Shown here: positions 35,620-46,570 of the stretch, piece by piece
How positions within the stretch are numbered: the stretch's first letter is position 1
Layout of the letters: every line of letters begins with the position of its first letter
DNA from: Moringa oleifera
Taxonomy: Eukaryota > Streptophyta > Magnoliopsida > Brassicales > Moringaceae
Reading direction: 5' to 3'
Length of the DNA: 64,000 nt
Assembly (NCBI GenBank): GCA_021397835.1
Contig: JAJFZO010000229.1
Coordinates: 4,064,501-4,128,500 of the forward strand
Notes under the pieces: model-generated
Told to the model about the DNA's origin: nothing
Seen by the model: only the letters and a program-made list of their open reading frames with translations
The model's database searches: none
Position numbers and translations under genes: made by a program

Positions 35620-36060
35620 TATACAGAGGATCGTGCTATTTTTGATTGAACGTGACTTAGTCTCCAAATTCATATCATCTTGTGAACCATTGTGACTTCA
35701 TTCAAAATTGATATTCTTTAATGAAATCGATACATGAGATAATATTGTTGCTTATTTCGCGAAATAAACAAAGAATCGTGCTATGTTTGATTAAATCGTG
35801 ATTTAGTCACCAAATTCGTGTCATCTTGTGAACCATCGTGACTTCATTCACAATTGATATTCTTTAATGAAATCGATACATGAGATAATATTGTTACTTA
35901 TTTCGTGATAGACAAAGAATCATGCTATGTTTGATTAAATTGTGACTTAGTCACCAAATTCGTGCCATCTTGTGAACCATCGTGACTTCATTCATAATTG
36001 ATATTTTTTAATGAAATTGATACATAAGATAATATCGTTGCTTATTTATCTAAATCGTTA
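35620..36060. repeat. Three tandem copies of a 144-145-bp unit
   Basis: Units are marked by ATCGTGCTAT/ATCATGCTAT at 35630, 35775 and 35919. They contain CATCTTGTGAACCATCGTG and AATGAAATCGATACATGAGA. Different from the 162-bp array just upstream. The motif TCGTG/CACGA recurs in the arrays at the other end of the element. Confidence 0.85.
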
Positions 36061-36137
36061 TTTATTTACTGAACTTCAGTTTTGTTTTTCTTTAAACATG
36101 TTGCTTCTTTTTTAAAATATTTTCATGGTCATTGCAG

Positions 36138-38720
36138 AATGCGTGTTATTGTAACTTAGAATGGTGAGTGGTCCGAGTCAAGAGGAAGTTTTGAGTATAC
36201 TGGTAAGACTATCAAAACTCGAGGTTATGTTGTTCAAAAGGATTTGACACATGCACAGTTATTGGGGTTAGTTAAATCTTACACTGATACGGATTTCTCT
36301 AATTATGATATTATACTGCACACCATAGTGAGATCCGAGGAAACTGCGGTGAAAATTGAGTTAGTGAATGATGATGATGTTGAGTTCATGTTGTATGATG
36401 ATAACATAGTACCCCGTGTAATTGTGGATTTGGTGGAGCGACGTAATGTTCAGAATACACATGGTATATGTGAAGGTGAAAATTCAAAACAAATCAATCA
36501 GTTAAACTCTTGTATTTGGAGCAATGAGGTCACAGATGCAATCCCCAATGTACAGACCCATCCAATTATTCAAGGTAAAAATTTAGGCATGGAACCATTA
36601 TTCCATAATAAGACTCCCCAAAACACTCAGAATATTGATGAAATCAACTTAGATGAGTCGATGGACAATGACGTTGGGTGTGAGTATTCAGTCCCAGATA
36701 TTGAGCCCACTCAACCTATCGAAGAAGAGCAAAATGAACCCATTATGGAAGTTGAGCTTAATGATGAGAATTTGCCTTTTATACCACATTCAATCCCACC
36801 TTATGTGCCACCTGCATGCCCTGAAGCACATAATAATATAAGTGATGGTATTAATAAGAGGTATAGTGTGTTGGGTGTTGAATTACATTGCATTGCTTCG
36901 GCTTCTATCATGGAATCAGTGACTCCGACTAACACCCTTACTAGAGGTCAATTTTTCTCAAATAAGAAAGAGTTGACGCGATTTTTGGGTATATATGCTT
37001 TGATTGAGAACTTTGAATTTGGAGTCACTAGATCTAATAAATCAATATTTGAGATTGCTTGTAAAGAAGAAAATTATGCATGGAAGGTCTATGCTGTAAA
37101 AGTTGCACAAGGACAATTCTTTCAAATTAGACGTTGTGATTTGACCCACACTTGCACAATTGAAGAGTTGCATCGAAGACATCGACAAGTAACTTTTACC
37201 ATTATTGGAGAAATTATTGCCCAGCGGTTATCCACTAATGCTAGAATTATTAAGCCGAAAGATATCATAAGTGACATGAAAGAATTATATGACATACAAA
37301 TTTTATATAGCAAAACTTGAAAGGCGAAAGAATACGCATTGTCTCTTACTTATGGTGACCCAGTTGAGTCATACCAACAATTACTATCATATTGTCACAT
37401 GTTACAAATAGCTAATCCAGGAACTAAGGCCTACATATGCGTAAAAGATGAGACTACTCGATTTAAGTATTTTTTTGTCTCTAGTTCCATTCAGTGATTA
37501 GACCAGTTATTGCTATCGATGCCACACACTTGAAAGGAAGATTCCATGGTGTCATGTTTGTAGCCGTGTGCAAGGATGAAAATGAACAGAAATACCCACT
37601 AGCATTGGATTATGGTGACTCGAAAAACTATGAGGTTTAGGAATGATTTTTGAAGCAACTAAAGGAAGCTATTGGTCATGTTGATGACTTGGTTATTATA
37701 TTGGATCGTCATGCTAGTATTGCAAAAGCCATTGTAAAGGTCTTCCCCGATTCTTGTCATAGGTTATGTTCTTGGCATATGGCCTAAAATATAAAGAATA
37801 AATTCAAGAGAGAAGAAGTGTCCAAAATATTCTATAGCGCAATAAAGACATATTGAGATTCTAAATTTAGTCAATTTATGACTGAATTGCAAGCTAATCA
37901 CCCTCAAGCATTTGAATATATCATGAAGGAAGATTAGAGGAAATGATCACTTGTGTATTGCCCTCGAAGATGATACCAACTCATGACCACTAATATTGCT
38001 GAAAGCTTGAATTTTATGTCTTTGATTTGCCCGCGAGTTACCCGTCATGGCTTTATTAGAATTCATTAGAGATATGATTGAACGTTGGTTTTATGATAGG
38101 TACGAGAAAGCTAAGATTTGGAAAGTACAATTAACTAAATGGGTCCACTCTTTGATTAATGAAACACAAAAAGTTTTATTACAGATGACAGCTTCTAACA
38201 TTGATTGAAATGTATTTGCAGTCAAGCACAAGGGTAAAGAGGTGGTTGTTAACCTCATGGAATGTACTTGCACTTATAAAGAGTTTCAAACTGATCTGTT
38301 GCCATGTGCACATGCACTAGCTGCATCCAGGTGACACTTATTGTTTGTTGATAATATTTTTTTATTTTTTATTATTGTTTTAATAACTTCGTTATTTTTT
38401 ATTTTTTTACAGGGAGCGTAACATTGATTTTATAACACTTTACTCTGACTATTACAAACAAGAGCACTTACTATCAGCATACATTGAGCCAATCTATCCA
38501 GTAGGTGACAAGTCTGATTGGAATGTGCCTGAAGACATCAAAAATGTTGTTGTATTACCGTCGAATAATGGTAAGCATGCAGGTCGTCCAAAAAAATAAA
38601 GAATACCCTCTAGTGGAAAAAAAAATATGATAAAAGAAATGTTTTAGGTGCAGCCAATATGGACACAATCGATTGACATGCTCAAACCCATAATATCATG
38701 ATCAAGAAAAAATCAATCTC
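36138..38720 (+). pseudogene. MURA-type transposase of the MULE, disabled
   Basis: The longest intact part is 36244-37320 (358 codons), with the N-terminal DNA-binding region (GQFFSNKKELTRFLGIYAL, then C...W...HTC spacing). Downstream, in other frames, come the MULE catalytic domain (PVIAIDATHLKGRFHGVMF at 37503, VIILDRHASI near 37695, CHRLCSWHMA near 37757) and a SWIM zinc finger with MECTCTYKEF and PCAHA (about 38258-38335). A C-terminal tail follows with GRPKK and a degraded Cys-rich end. Defects: in-frame stops at 37318 (W to stop), 37638, 37644 and 37785, and a frameshift between 37321 and 37503. Most stops fit TGG to TGA/TAG changes. An intron is likely at about 38332-38411. Not functional. 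Confidence 0.8.
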
Positions 38721-38879
38721 AATTAGTGAATGTGTCTAAATAGTTGCAACGTAAATATTACAATTTGTGGTGTGGTTGGATATATAATATTTTTATTATT
38801 GTTAATTTATTGTACAATTGAGAAATAAACTGTTGATTTGTTATTTTTGATACTGTCGACTTATCATGTATTTGAGATT

Positions 38880-39285
38880 ATCACAGGTAATGCACGTAGA
38901 CCAGAATCGTATGATAATAACTTATTCCGTTAATGCAAGAAGGCTCATATATCGTGACATCTTTTTGATAAAATCGTATGAGGATTGTTAGTAGTTCGTA
39001 CCATCATTTTGATAGAAATCATATCATATTGTCTAATTTCATGACATCTTATTTATTATTTTTTTTATCATCATGTTGTCTAAGTTTTGTAATATGTTTT
39101 AGTTAAAATCTTATCATAATTACTCCTATCTCATTTTTTCTTATTTTAAATGTAAGATTGGCCTAATTTCATAACATCTTTCATATAAATTATATGATAA
39201 TTGTTGTCATTTAATATTGCTTTCTATATATAAAATATACATATAAAAATATAATACAAAATAATTATGTGAAAAATAGTGTGAG
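38880..39285. other. MULE spacer between the convergent genes
   Basis: AT-rich spacer with irregular repeats of ATCGTATGATAA and ATATCGTGACATC type, related in motif to the subterminal arrays. No gene. Confidence 0.4.
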
Positions 39286-40287
39286 CTGTCATGGTGAGTC
39301 ATCGTTCTCATCAGTTGAGTTAACAAATACATAAACATTCATGTACTTTCTAATTTTTGGCATTTGGGTATCGATGTGCTTCAGTGGCTTGCCAGCTAAT
39401 AAATACTCTATGGCATATAGCATATGAGGGCCGCAATTACCACTGCATAAAAAAAAAGAAGAAGAAAGTATGCCAATTAGTATGTGTTAAAAAACTAATA
39501 ACATTAGAAATGTAAATAAATCGATATGACTAAAACTTACGATATTTTTTGCTGAGGGACTTGAGATTTTGGATGTAATGTGCATGACAATGGAACTGTA
39601 GGAATTGCAACATCAGGTTTGGCAATGAAGTAACCTCCGCTTGACAAAAAACTAGGAAGCATGAATCTGAAACAATTTTGCTGTCGAATTCGCACTTCTG
39701 GTGGCACATGTTGTCGATACGATTCATAAATGCGCAAACTAATTTTTTGCAGATCAATGACGACAAGAAGTCAATGCGCTCCACTAATATGGCATAACAC
39801 TAACAGCAGCAATTGCTCATATTTAAGTGAAATGAAATATTGCTAAAATTAATTACCTAAAGTGATGAAAATAATTTTTTTTACCTTATTGACAGTGCCC
39901 CATGGTGGGTAGCCATCACAAAATGTTCCGCGCACACGCTCTAGAAGACCATCGTCCCATTGGTGGGTGTTCCATTGTGAGTTTACTGAAGGACCATCAG
40001 CATCTAGATTTACTTGGTACTTATTATATATCTGAAAAAAAACATATCTACAAAACCATTTAAAAAAGAATGAAGGAGATTGTCAAACAATAAACAAAAA
40101 GCAATGTAATCAGTAAATATCAATGGAAATTATCAAAACTTACATAAAGTAAAGGGTCACAAATGCTTATATCCTACTTATATACATTTGAAAACTCCTT
40201 CTGTCGTTTTCTTAGAAGGTATAAATAAGTATCAATGTGCTACAAAAACCAAGTGAAAATATATATTAAATATAAACAAAAATCATA

Positions 40288-40775
40288 ATACTTGATACGA
40301 AATCATATAACTTTGGCATGAAATGATGTAATCTAGGCACGAATCACGGAATCTTGACACGAAATGATGCAATCTAGGCACGAATCATAATACTTGACAC
40401 GGAATCTTGACATGAAAGGATGCAATCTAGGCACGATTCACAATACTTGACACGAAATGATGCAATTTAAGCACGAATCATAATACTTGACACGAAATCT
40501 TAGACCCAAAATGATGTAATCTAAGCACGAATCATAATACTTGACACGAAAATATAAATATAGAGATGAATAAATACACATAAAATTATATAAAATGAAG
40601 TATGAATTATAATACTTGATACGAAATCATATAACTGAACACGAATCTTAATACGTAATATGATAGCATATAACCTAGACACAAATCATAATACTTGATA
40701 CAGAAGCATATAACATAGGCATCAATCCCAATATTTGATACAAAATATTATACCTATGTACAGATTATATAAATT
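40288..40775. repeat. Irregular tandem array of about 40-bp units
   Basis: Repeated pattern CTTGACACGAAAT, GATGCAATCTAGGCACGAAT, CATAATA, with point and length variation. Roughly ten degenerate units. Lies in a likely intron of the Ulp1-like gene inside the MULE. Confidence 0.75.
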
Positions 40776-42354
40776 AGACATGATTTAGTATAATGGTGAC
40801 ATACCAAATCATCGATTCATTGATCATTGACCTCAAATGTGTGAAACCACTCGATACTGATAGAATAACCAATATGTACATTGCGATTGCATTACAAAAG
40901 TCAGTTTGTTATTTATATGATATTTATAAAGAAAATATATGATATCTATTAAAAAAATTATACATAAGTTAACTCACTATGACATTAATAATCCCTTCAT
41001 AAACACTTCGTATTCATTACATATGTCTTCATCCAGCTGCAACTTTGAATCAATCATTTGCTCGGACCTAGCACGTTTATGTTCAGTGGGGTCGATGTAT
41101 GGACTACACAGCTGTCTAGACCGCTTACGCATCTTACAAACTGATACCACATTATCTTCCCTTGGTGGAACGGTCGCTAAGTCCACTAAATCCACCACAG
41201 CCTCTCTTTCAGCCTCAACGGCTTCATCTCTATCTCCCACGTCCTCACTCCTAACCTCACTTACATTAATAGGGTCTTGAGAATATTGGCCATGAGCAGT
41301 TGAAGGGTGTGCACTAGAAGTTGCATCATTACCACCCTACAAGAGACGAAAAGTTAATTTTGCAATGAATTATCTTGTAATAAAACTTATGATCTTGTAC
41401 CCAAATAAGGATAAAATTACCTTATTTTGGCATGTGCCAGTCTCAGTACGTGTAGGATCTCGATCAGAGGAGACGAGTTGTTGAAGTGCATGTTTGATAA
41501 AGTATACGGCAACCATAAGCTCGGTGTGATTACTCAATATTCTTGCATTCATGAAATTTACCTTCACCTTTAAGTTATTGAGACGATGGTAAATCTCAGT
41601 ATCTTTCTCTACGCTTTTACTTTTTTATCTCTCAGCTTGGGATTCTTCACCCATAGCTGCAGTTCTCATTCCCGTATTCTCTGCCCTAGCCTCATCCCTG
41701 AAATCTGTATGTATCCTCTCCTCTTGTTCTCCTCCAACATCCTCCCTTCCATTTCCCTCTATATCTTCAACCTCAACCTCATCCTCATCTCTTAGTCGTG
41801 AAGTAGCATTGTGTCTAGATCATCGCTATATTTAATCATCGATCAAACAAATTAATTAGTCATCAATTAAAGAATTAAATAATGAAAACATAATATACAT
41901 ATATATATATTAACATATAACTAATATTAATTAAATATTATAAGGTTTTGTATACATTGTCTACCTTTGATAAAGCAAGTAATTTTGCGAGATTTTTTCT
42001 TTTTTTAGCCACGAAATTCTCATCATCCTCATCATCTTCACTAGTCAAACCATTACTATGCTTATTGAGCCGATGCTGTTTTGTTGCACCAAGATGTAGA
42101 GGCAACACGCTCTCATCAATTCCCAGGTATTATGAGGCTTCACATTCAGTGAGAGTCAGCTCAAGTTTGACCTTTACTACCATCTAAAATAATAATCAAA
42201 TGTTAATTCAAATAACAATTTTTATAAATACAATTACTTACATATTAATAATTTTACAATTAAGAAAAATATAACTAAAAATGTGTAAATCGTGTCACGA
42301 AAGTCTAAATTGAAATGAATTTAGACTTTAAAAGATGTCACGTAAATAGTAAAA

Positions 42355-42510
42355 CTTGGCATGAACATGGTAAATCTTGGCACGAAATGGTGAATATTGG
42401 CACGAAATGGTGAATCTTGGCACGAAAATGGTGAATCTTGGTACGAAAATGGTGATTTTTAGCACGAAAGGGTGAATCTTGGTACGAAAATTATAAATCT
42501 TGACATGATT
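42355..42510. repeat. Tandem array of about 21-bp units
   Basis: About seven direct copies of a unit like TTGGCACGAAAATGGTGAATC, abutting without spacers. Shares the GGCACGAAA core with the array at 40288-40775. Not CRISPR, because no unique spacers separate the units. Confidence 0.8.
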
Positions 42511-44431
42511 ATGTAAAAAAAAAAAATCCAAAGACTTCACTATTGTTATAACGATTTCTAAGTGTTATCATGATAGTGTGAATGATGCAATAAAATAATA
42601 TGTTGCACATGAATTCAATCAATAATGATACGAATTTAAACGTACCTTGTTTGTAAAATCCTCTTATAGTGGCCACTGTGTGGCTTATGATCAAATTTTT
42701 ACCAACAAATTCTAGGCAATGATGATCTTACTATTCGTGTGACATGCTGCTTTGTGCTAGGTATCACTTCAAATACAAAAATCTTAAAATAAAAAGATAA
42801 GTTTGGTATTGCAAAGTGTTTGAAAAGTAAATAAAAATATAAAAATAAATAAAAATAGGTACCAAGAAGTTTAATACCTGTAGTGCCCATACAAAATCAA
42901 ATATGTTATATGATAATTCCCCACGTTGAGTATTTCGAGTGGTTAGAGCGTTTTTAAAATACCTCAATGAGCTACAGTATGCTAAGGTACCCCATAGAAA
43001 GCTATTGAATACTTCTAAGTTATCAACAAGGTGAAAATGTCACTAGGGGATATGTTGTCGTTCATCACTGCCTTTGATGAAGGAATTGAGTAAGTAAACC
43101 AACGCAAGCTTTACTGCATCATCAGAATCTTCATCAAATTCTCCTTCAAGTAGATTTGATTTAACAGAACTAGTGGTAACCTTGTTCTTCCCATCAAAAT
43201 ACTAGCATGGATGCCAAACTGATTTGGTGCAATCAAATTTGTGTCTGGTAGCTCTCCAAATCTCAACCTGGTGATTAAACAAAATTCTTCTTTACCAAAA
43301 TGTACTTCGTGCTTCCCAAGTCGAAACTACATTTCTTCATCATTACGCTGCTCAATCTGTCGAAGTAGTAAATTGTGGACGACTAAGCCAGAAAATATGA
43401 AATCCTCATTCACCTCCAAGAAGTGACCAAGGCAGTTGGTATTGAACTTCTACCTCTGAGAGTCATTCAAAACACGTTTTATATTTGATACAACATCAGT
43501 ATCACAGTGCTTTAATACTCTGGCTGAAAGCTTTAAACTCTCTTTAGGGATCAAATATTTCTTAGTAACATCTATCTATACAAGAAAAAAAATAATGGAT
43601 GAATGTATTAAGGATTTATAAAATGTTGATACGAAATTAAAAAAAAATGATACAAAAACTTAAGATGTTGATATGAGTTTATAAAAGAAGAAACAATTTC
43701 CTACAAGTTATTACGATTTTTAATAATACGTTAAGATTCATATTACTTAAACCCAAGTTAGCAATATTTGCGAAATTTAAGGTCAAGCACCACAAATGAA
43801 AGAGTAAAACGTAGTTCATGCAGATAATACACACCAATATACCCAATGTTCTCAAAAAAATTAATCAGCTTCAAAGTATTGAAAGAAAAATGAAAATAAT
43901 ACACACTGATATACCCAGTCATTAGAGATTCATAAACTAGCAACTTAAATCATTTAAAACATGACAGAAGCATTTAATCAAGTTTTCATATACAAAAATA
44001 AAAGTAAACATGCAAAAGAAAATGAAGAATTAGACGTCGTAAGAAGATTTGGTTTGTAGGTATCTAAAATGCAAAAACTCTAAACTTTATGTCGAAATAA
44101 TCGTTTTAAAACATACCTTTTAGATTTTTAATACTTTCGATAGTTCCTCGATGTTTTTGGATGATCAATTTGTAAAAATAAACACAAAATTACTTAAATC
44201 TAGTGAGAGAGATTGCAAGAGACGCGAAGAGATGAAGACACTGTTAGAGAATGGGGGGAAATATTGGTTTGACTTTTGGTATTCTTTTTAGTGAGTAGGA
44301 ATGTAATTGTTGTTTTTATTAATGGTAACTTGGTCCGAAACTATTCAGAAAGTGCTAAAAAAACATGAATTGATAATATTGGTTATTTTTGTAAAATCGT
44401 ATGTGAGGAGTGCTAAATATAAAAATTTCCC

Positions 44432-44439
44432 ATAACTTT
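44432..44439. repeat. Right target-site duplication of the MULE
   Basis: ATAACTTT directly after the right terminus (TTTCCC), identical to 34761-34768. Confidence 0.65.
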
Positions 44440-44743
44440 AGGGATGAATAGATGTTTTAAGATTCCTAACATTCAAATTCAAATAATTTGATAAAAAGAA
44501 AGATACAGAAGAGAAAAAAATATAATCATTTTAAGATAAGGGGATCGCTTCACTCACTTTTGAAAGAGAAAAAAAGGCTGAGTGATTGTAAGAATGAAAA
44601 AATCATATAGAATCCATAATTTCACTCATCTTTAAATAAGAAAAAAGAAGAAGTAATTTTAGGGATAAGGAGATTATGTGAAATCCATTTTCTCATTCAC
44701 CTTGGAGAGAAGAAAAAGGGCATCGATTTTAGAATAGAAAGGG
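44440..44743. other. Intergenic DNA to the right of the MULE
   Basis: About 300 bp without coding potential. Contains loosely repeated AAAGAGAAAAAAAG and TTTCACTCATCTTT phrases that lead into the 31-bp tandem pair. Confidence 0.4.
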
Positions 44744-44806
44744 CACTTAACCTTCTCACTCATCTGTGAGAGTCCACTTAACCTTCTCACTCATCTTTGA
44801 GAGTGC
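44744..44806. repeat. Tandem pair of a 31-bp unit
   Basis: Two copies of a unit beginning CACTTAACCTTCTCACTCAT, starting at 44744 and 44775. Looser copies of the CTTCACTCA part occur upstream at about 44545-44705. Confidence 0.7.
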
Positions 44807-44889
44807 GCTTAAAGTGACCAACTCATATAAAAAAAGGACAGGATCCTTTTTGGGAGGATTAGGAGGAGCTTTCATCTGGAGTTGAGTAT

Positions 44890-45900
44890 TATTACTTTCT
44901 TTTTGATATTTTGATTTTTGTTCATGCAAGGACATTATTGGTTCTAGTGGAAAAAGTATGGTTTTTGTTTTGTTTTTTGTTTTAGGATGTCTTGAATTTG
45001 AAAGTTATAGCAATATGCTATTAAAAAATATAATAGGATTATATCCTGAATAAAGATTGGAATATTGAAGAATTTGATATGTACAAAGAGTTTGCATTTT
45101 AAAATAATGACACACATGTTACCGTGACATAAGATAAAATTTTTTAAGATATGACATTATAGTTTGTGAATCAATTTTAATATATACAATGAATAAACAC
45201 ATGGTCATGAGATAATTCTAAAGTTAAATGTGTTTTTTTATTTATTTTTCTTATTTTTTCATGATTTGGGTGATTTGGTAAGTTCATTTAAAAATTTTTG
45301 TGCTATTATATCTTATTTTATGATTTAGGTATAAGATATTATAATAAAAAAGTAAAACAAATTAATTTTAAAAATAAAAAATATATGAAGATTTTAAAAT
45401 CATTGCAATTTTCATAATCTTTCATAAAAAATTTGTTTTTAACAGTAAAAAATATTTTTATTTTAAAATCATGAAAATAAATTAAAGGAGTAATTTTCTT
45501 TATTTTTATTTAATTCTTTTCAAAAATTATTATTTTTATTTTGAGATAATGAAAATGACTAAATGGAGTAATTTTCAAAATTTTATTTAATTTTTAAAAA
45601 ATAAAAAATCTTTTATTTCAAGATTATGAAAATCACTTAATCTTCGATAAAAAATTATTTTTAAAAATAAATAAAAATATTTTATTTATTTATAGAGTTG
45701 ACTCAATGGAATAATTTTTGTAATCTCTAATAAAAATTTATTTTTAAAAATAAACAAAAATATTTTATTTATTTGAAGCTTATAAAAATTATTTAAGAGA
45801 GTAATTTTCATTATATCAATCAAATTTTTTTAAAAAAATAAAAAAAAAATTGTTTGTTTTAAGGTTATGAGAATTATTTAATGGAGTAATTTTCATAATT
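44890..45900. repeat. AT-rich direct repeat, left copy
   Basis: Similar in the same orientation to 53872-54660. Shared blocks include TTGATATTTTGATTTTTG, GTCTTGAATTTGAAAGTTAT, ATTGAAGAATTTGATA, ATATACAATGAATAAACA and TTTTTCATGATTTGG-like stretches. The two copies flank the nested Gypsy block. They could be the diverged LTRs of an older element or one tract duplicated before the insertions. No coding potential. Confidence 0.65.
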
Positions 45901-45904
45901 TAGG

Positions 45905-46555
45905 TCCTCTTTCATTTTTGGTCAAAAAAAGATGACTTTCCCAACAAAACTATCATTCTTCCTATTCTTGGGTGACCAGCCCATTGAAGGTTATAGGTTT
46001 CCTTAAGCAACTCTCGCCTCAAGCCACCGCTGCTTGGTACAAACAACCTATTGCCTTTGGCGTACAGTAGGTCATTTTCTAGCCAATATTTTCATTCTAA
46101 GCCACTAAAACTTGTTGCTTAAGCTTCTTATAACTCAAGTCTAAGTGAGACTGTTCTTTGACTCGATCATAAAATGTTGTATGTACCGAGAACAACACTG
46201 CAACATAAGCTCCAACTTCTTTTCTACTTAAAGCATCTACCACTTGATTCTGCGTATCAGATCTGTGTAGCCATATAAAATAAAACTCAACAAGGAACTC
46301 TTGCCAACGTGTTTGCTTGGGAGTCAACTTCTTTTGGGTCTTGAAGTAAGTGTTTGCCATATTGTTCATCATCACTGTAAACTTCATACCAAGCAAGTAG
46401 TGCCTTCACACATCCAAGCAATGCACCATAGTAGTCATCTCTTTTTCATGAACCGAATACCTCTGCTTCGCGTCTTTTAACTTTCGACTCTTGAAAGTAA
46501 TGGGGTGCCTCTCTTGCACCAAGACCCCTCCAATGGCCCTATCCCTTATGATAAA
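45905..46555 (-). pseudogene. Gypsy pol fragment, minus strand (RNase H to start of integrase)
   Basis: Minus-strand reading from 46555 down: AIGGVLVQERHPITFKSRKL, KDAKQRYSVHEKEMT, then MLGMKFTVMMNNMANTYFKT, KQTRWQEFLVEFYFIWLHR, VVDALSRKEVGAYVA and a degraded integrase zinc-binding region ending near 45905. It is close kin to the plus-strand element that follows (compare NMTNTYFKSQKKSTPKQ there) but lies in opposite orientation. Truncated at both ends. Confidence 0.75.
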
Positions 46556-46558
46556 ATT

Positions 46559-46570
46559 TGGTATTAGAGC
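46559..46570 (+). other. Primer binding site of the plus-strand Gypsy element
   Basis: TGGTATTAGAGC differs at one base from TGGTATCAGAGC, the initiator-tRNA-Met complementary site used by many plant LTR retrotransposons. An LTR should stand just upstream. Instead the minus-strand pol fragment abuts it. Confidence 0.6.

Larger units (their letters stand above)
39290..43430 (-). pseudogene. DUF1985 / Ulp1-like C48 cysteine-protease gene carried by the MULE, disabled
   Basis: Read on the minus strand. A DUF1985-type N-terminal domain is at 43430-43000 (TNCLGHFLEV, FRLGKHEVHFGKEEFCLITR, LRFGELPD). A hydrophilic middle has KRSRQLCSPYIDPTEHKR (41150-41090). The C48 protease domain follows: GYPPWGTVNK (near 39890), AH plus stop plus LLVVIDLQKISLRIYESYRQ (39780-39715), and the active-site Cys in SGNCGPHMLYAIEYLLAGK (39425-39365), ending in TGA at 39290. 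These proteins resemble SUMO proteases. Catalytic His and Cys are present; the usual Asp appears as Glu (YES instead of YDS). The Trp after the His is a TGA stop (39771-39773) and a Trp in the DUF1985 domain is TAG (43327-43329). Several introns are likely; exact exons were not fixed. Activity is lost in this copy. Confidence 0.75.
34769..44431. mobile_element. Full-length, decayed Mutator-like element carrying a Ulp1-like gene (Kaonashi type)
   Basis: A 9.66-kb element. The left terminus GGAGAAAATTGACAG and the minus-strand reading of the right terminus GGGAAATTTTTATATTTAG align as a diverged terminal inverted repeat. Further matching blocks (AGCAC/CCTC, ATTTTA-AAAATAA, ATGTTTTT-AG-ACTT, a CT-rich stretch with CTCTTCG) extend the similarity over about 200-250 bp. 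Inside are a MURA-type transposase on the plus strand (36138-38720) and a DUF1985/Ulp1-like gene on the minus strand (39290-43430), tail to tail. Several short tandem arrays lie near the ends. This matches the Kaonashi (KI) class of plant MULEs that carry ULP-like genes. Both genes have stops and frameshifts, so this copy is not autonomous now. Confidence 0.75.

Noticed and set aside
42355..42510. CRISPR-like regular repeats
   Set aside because: Units are contiguous and diverged, without unique spacers; the genome is a plant and the array sits in a transposon.
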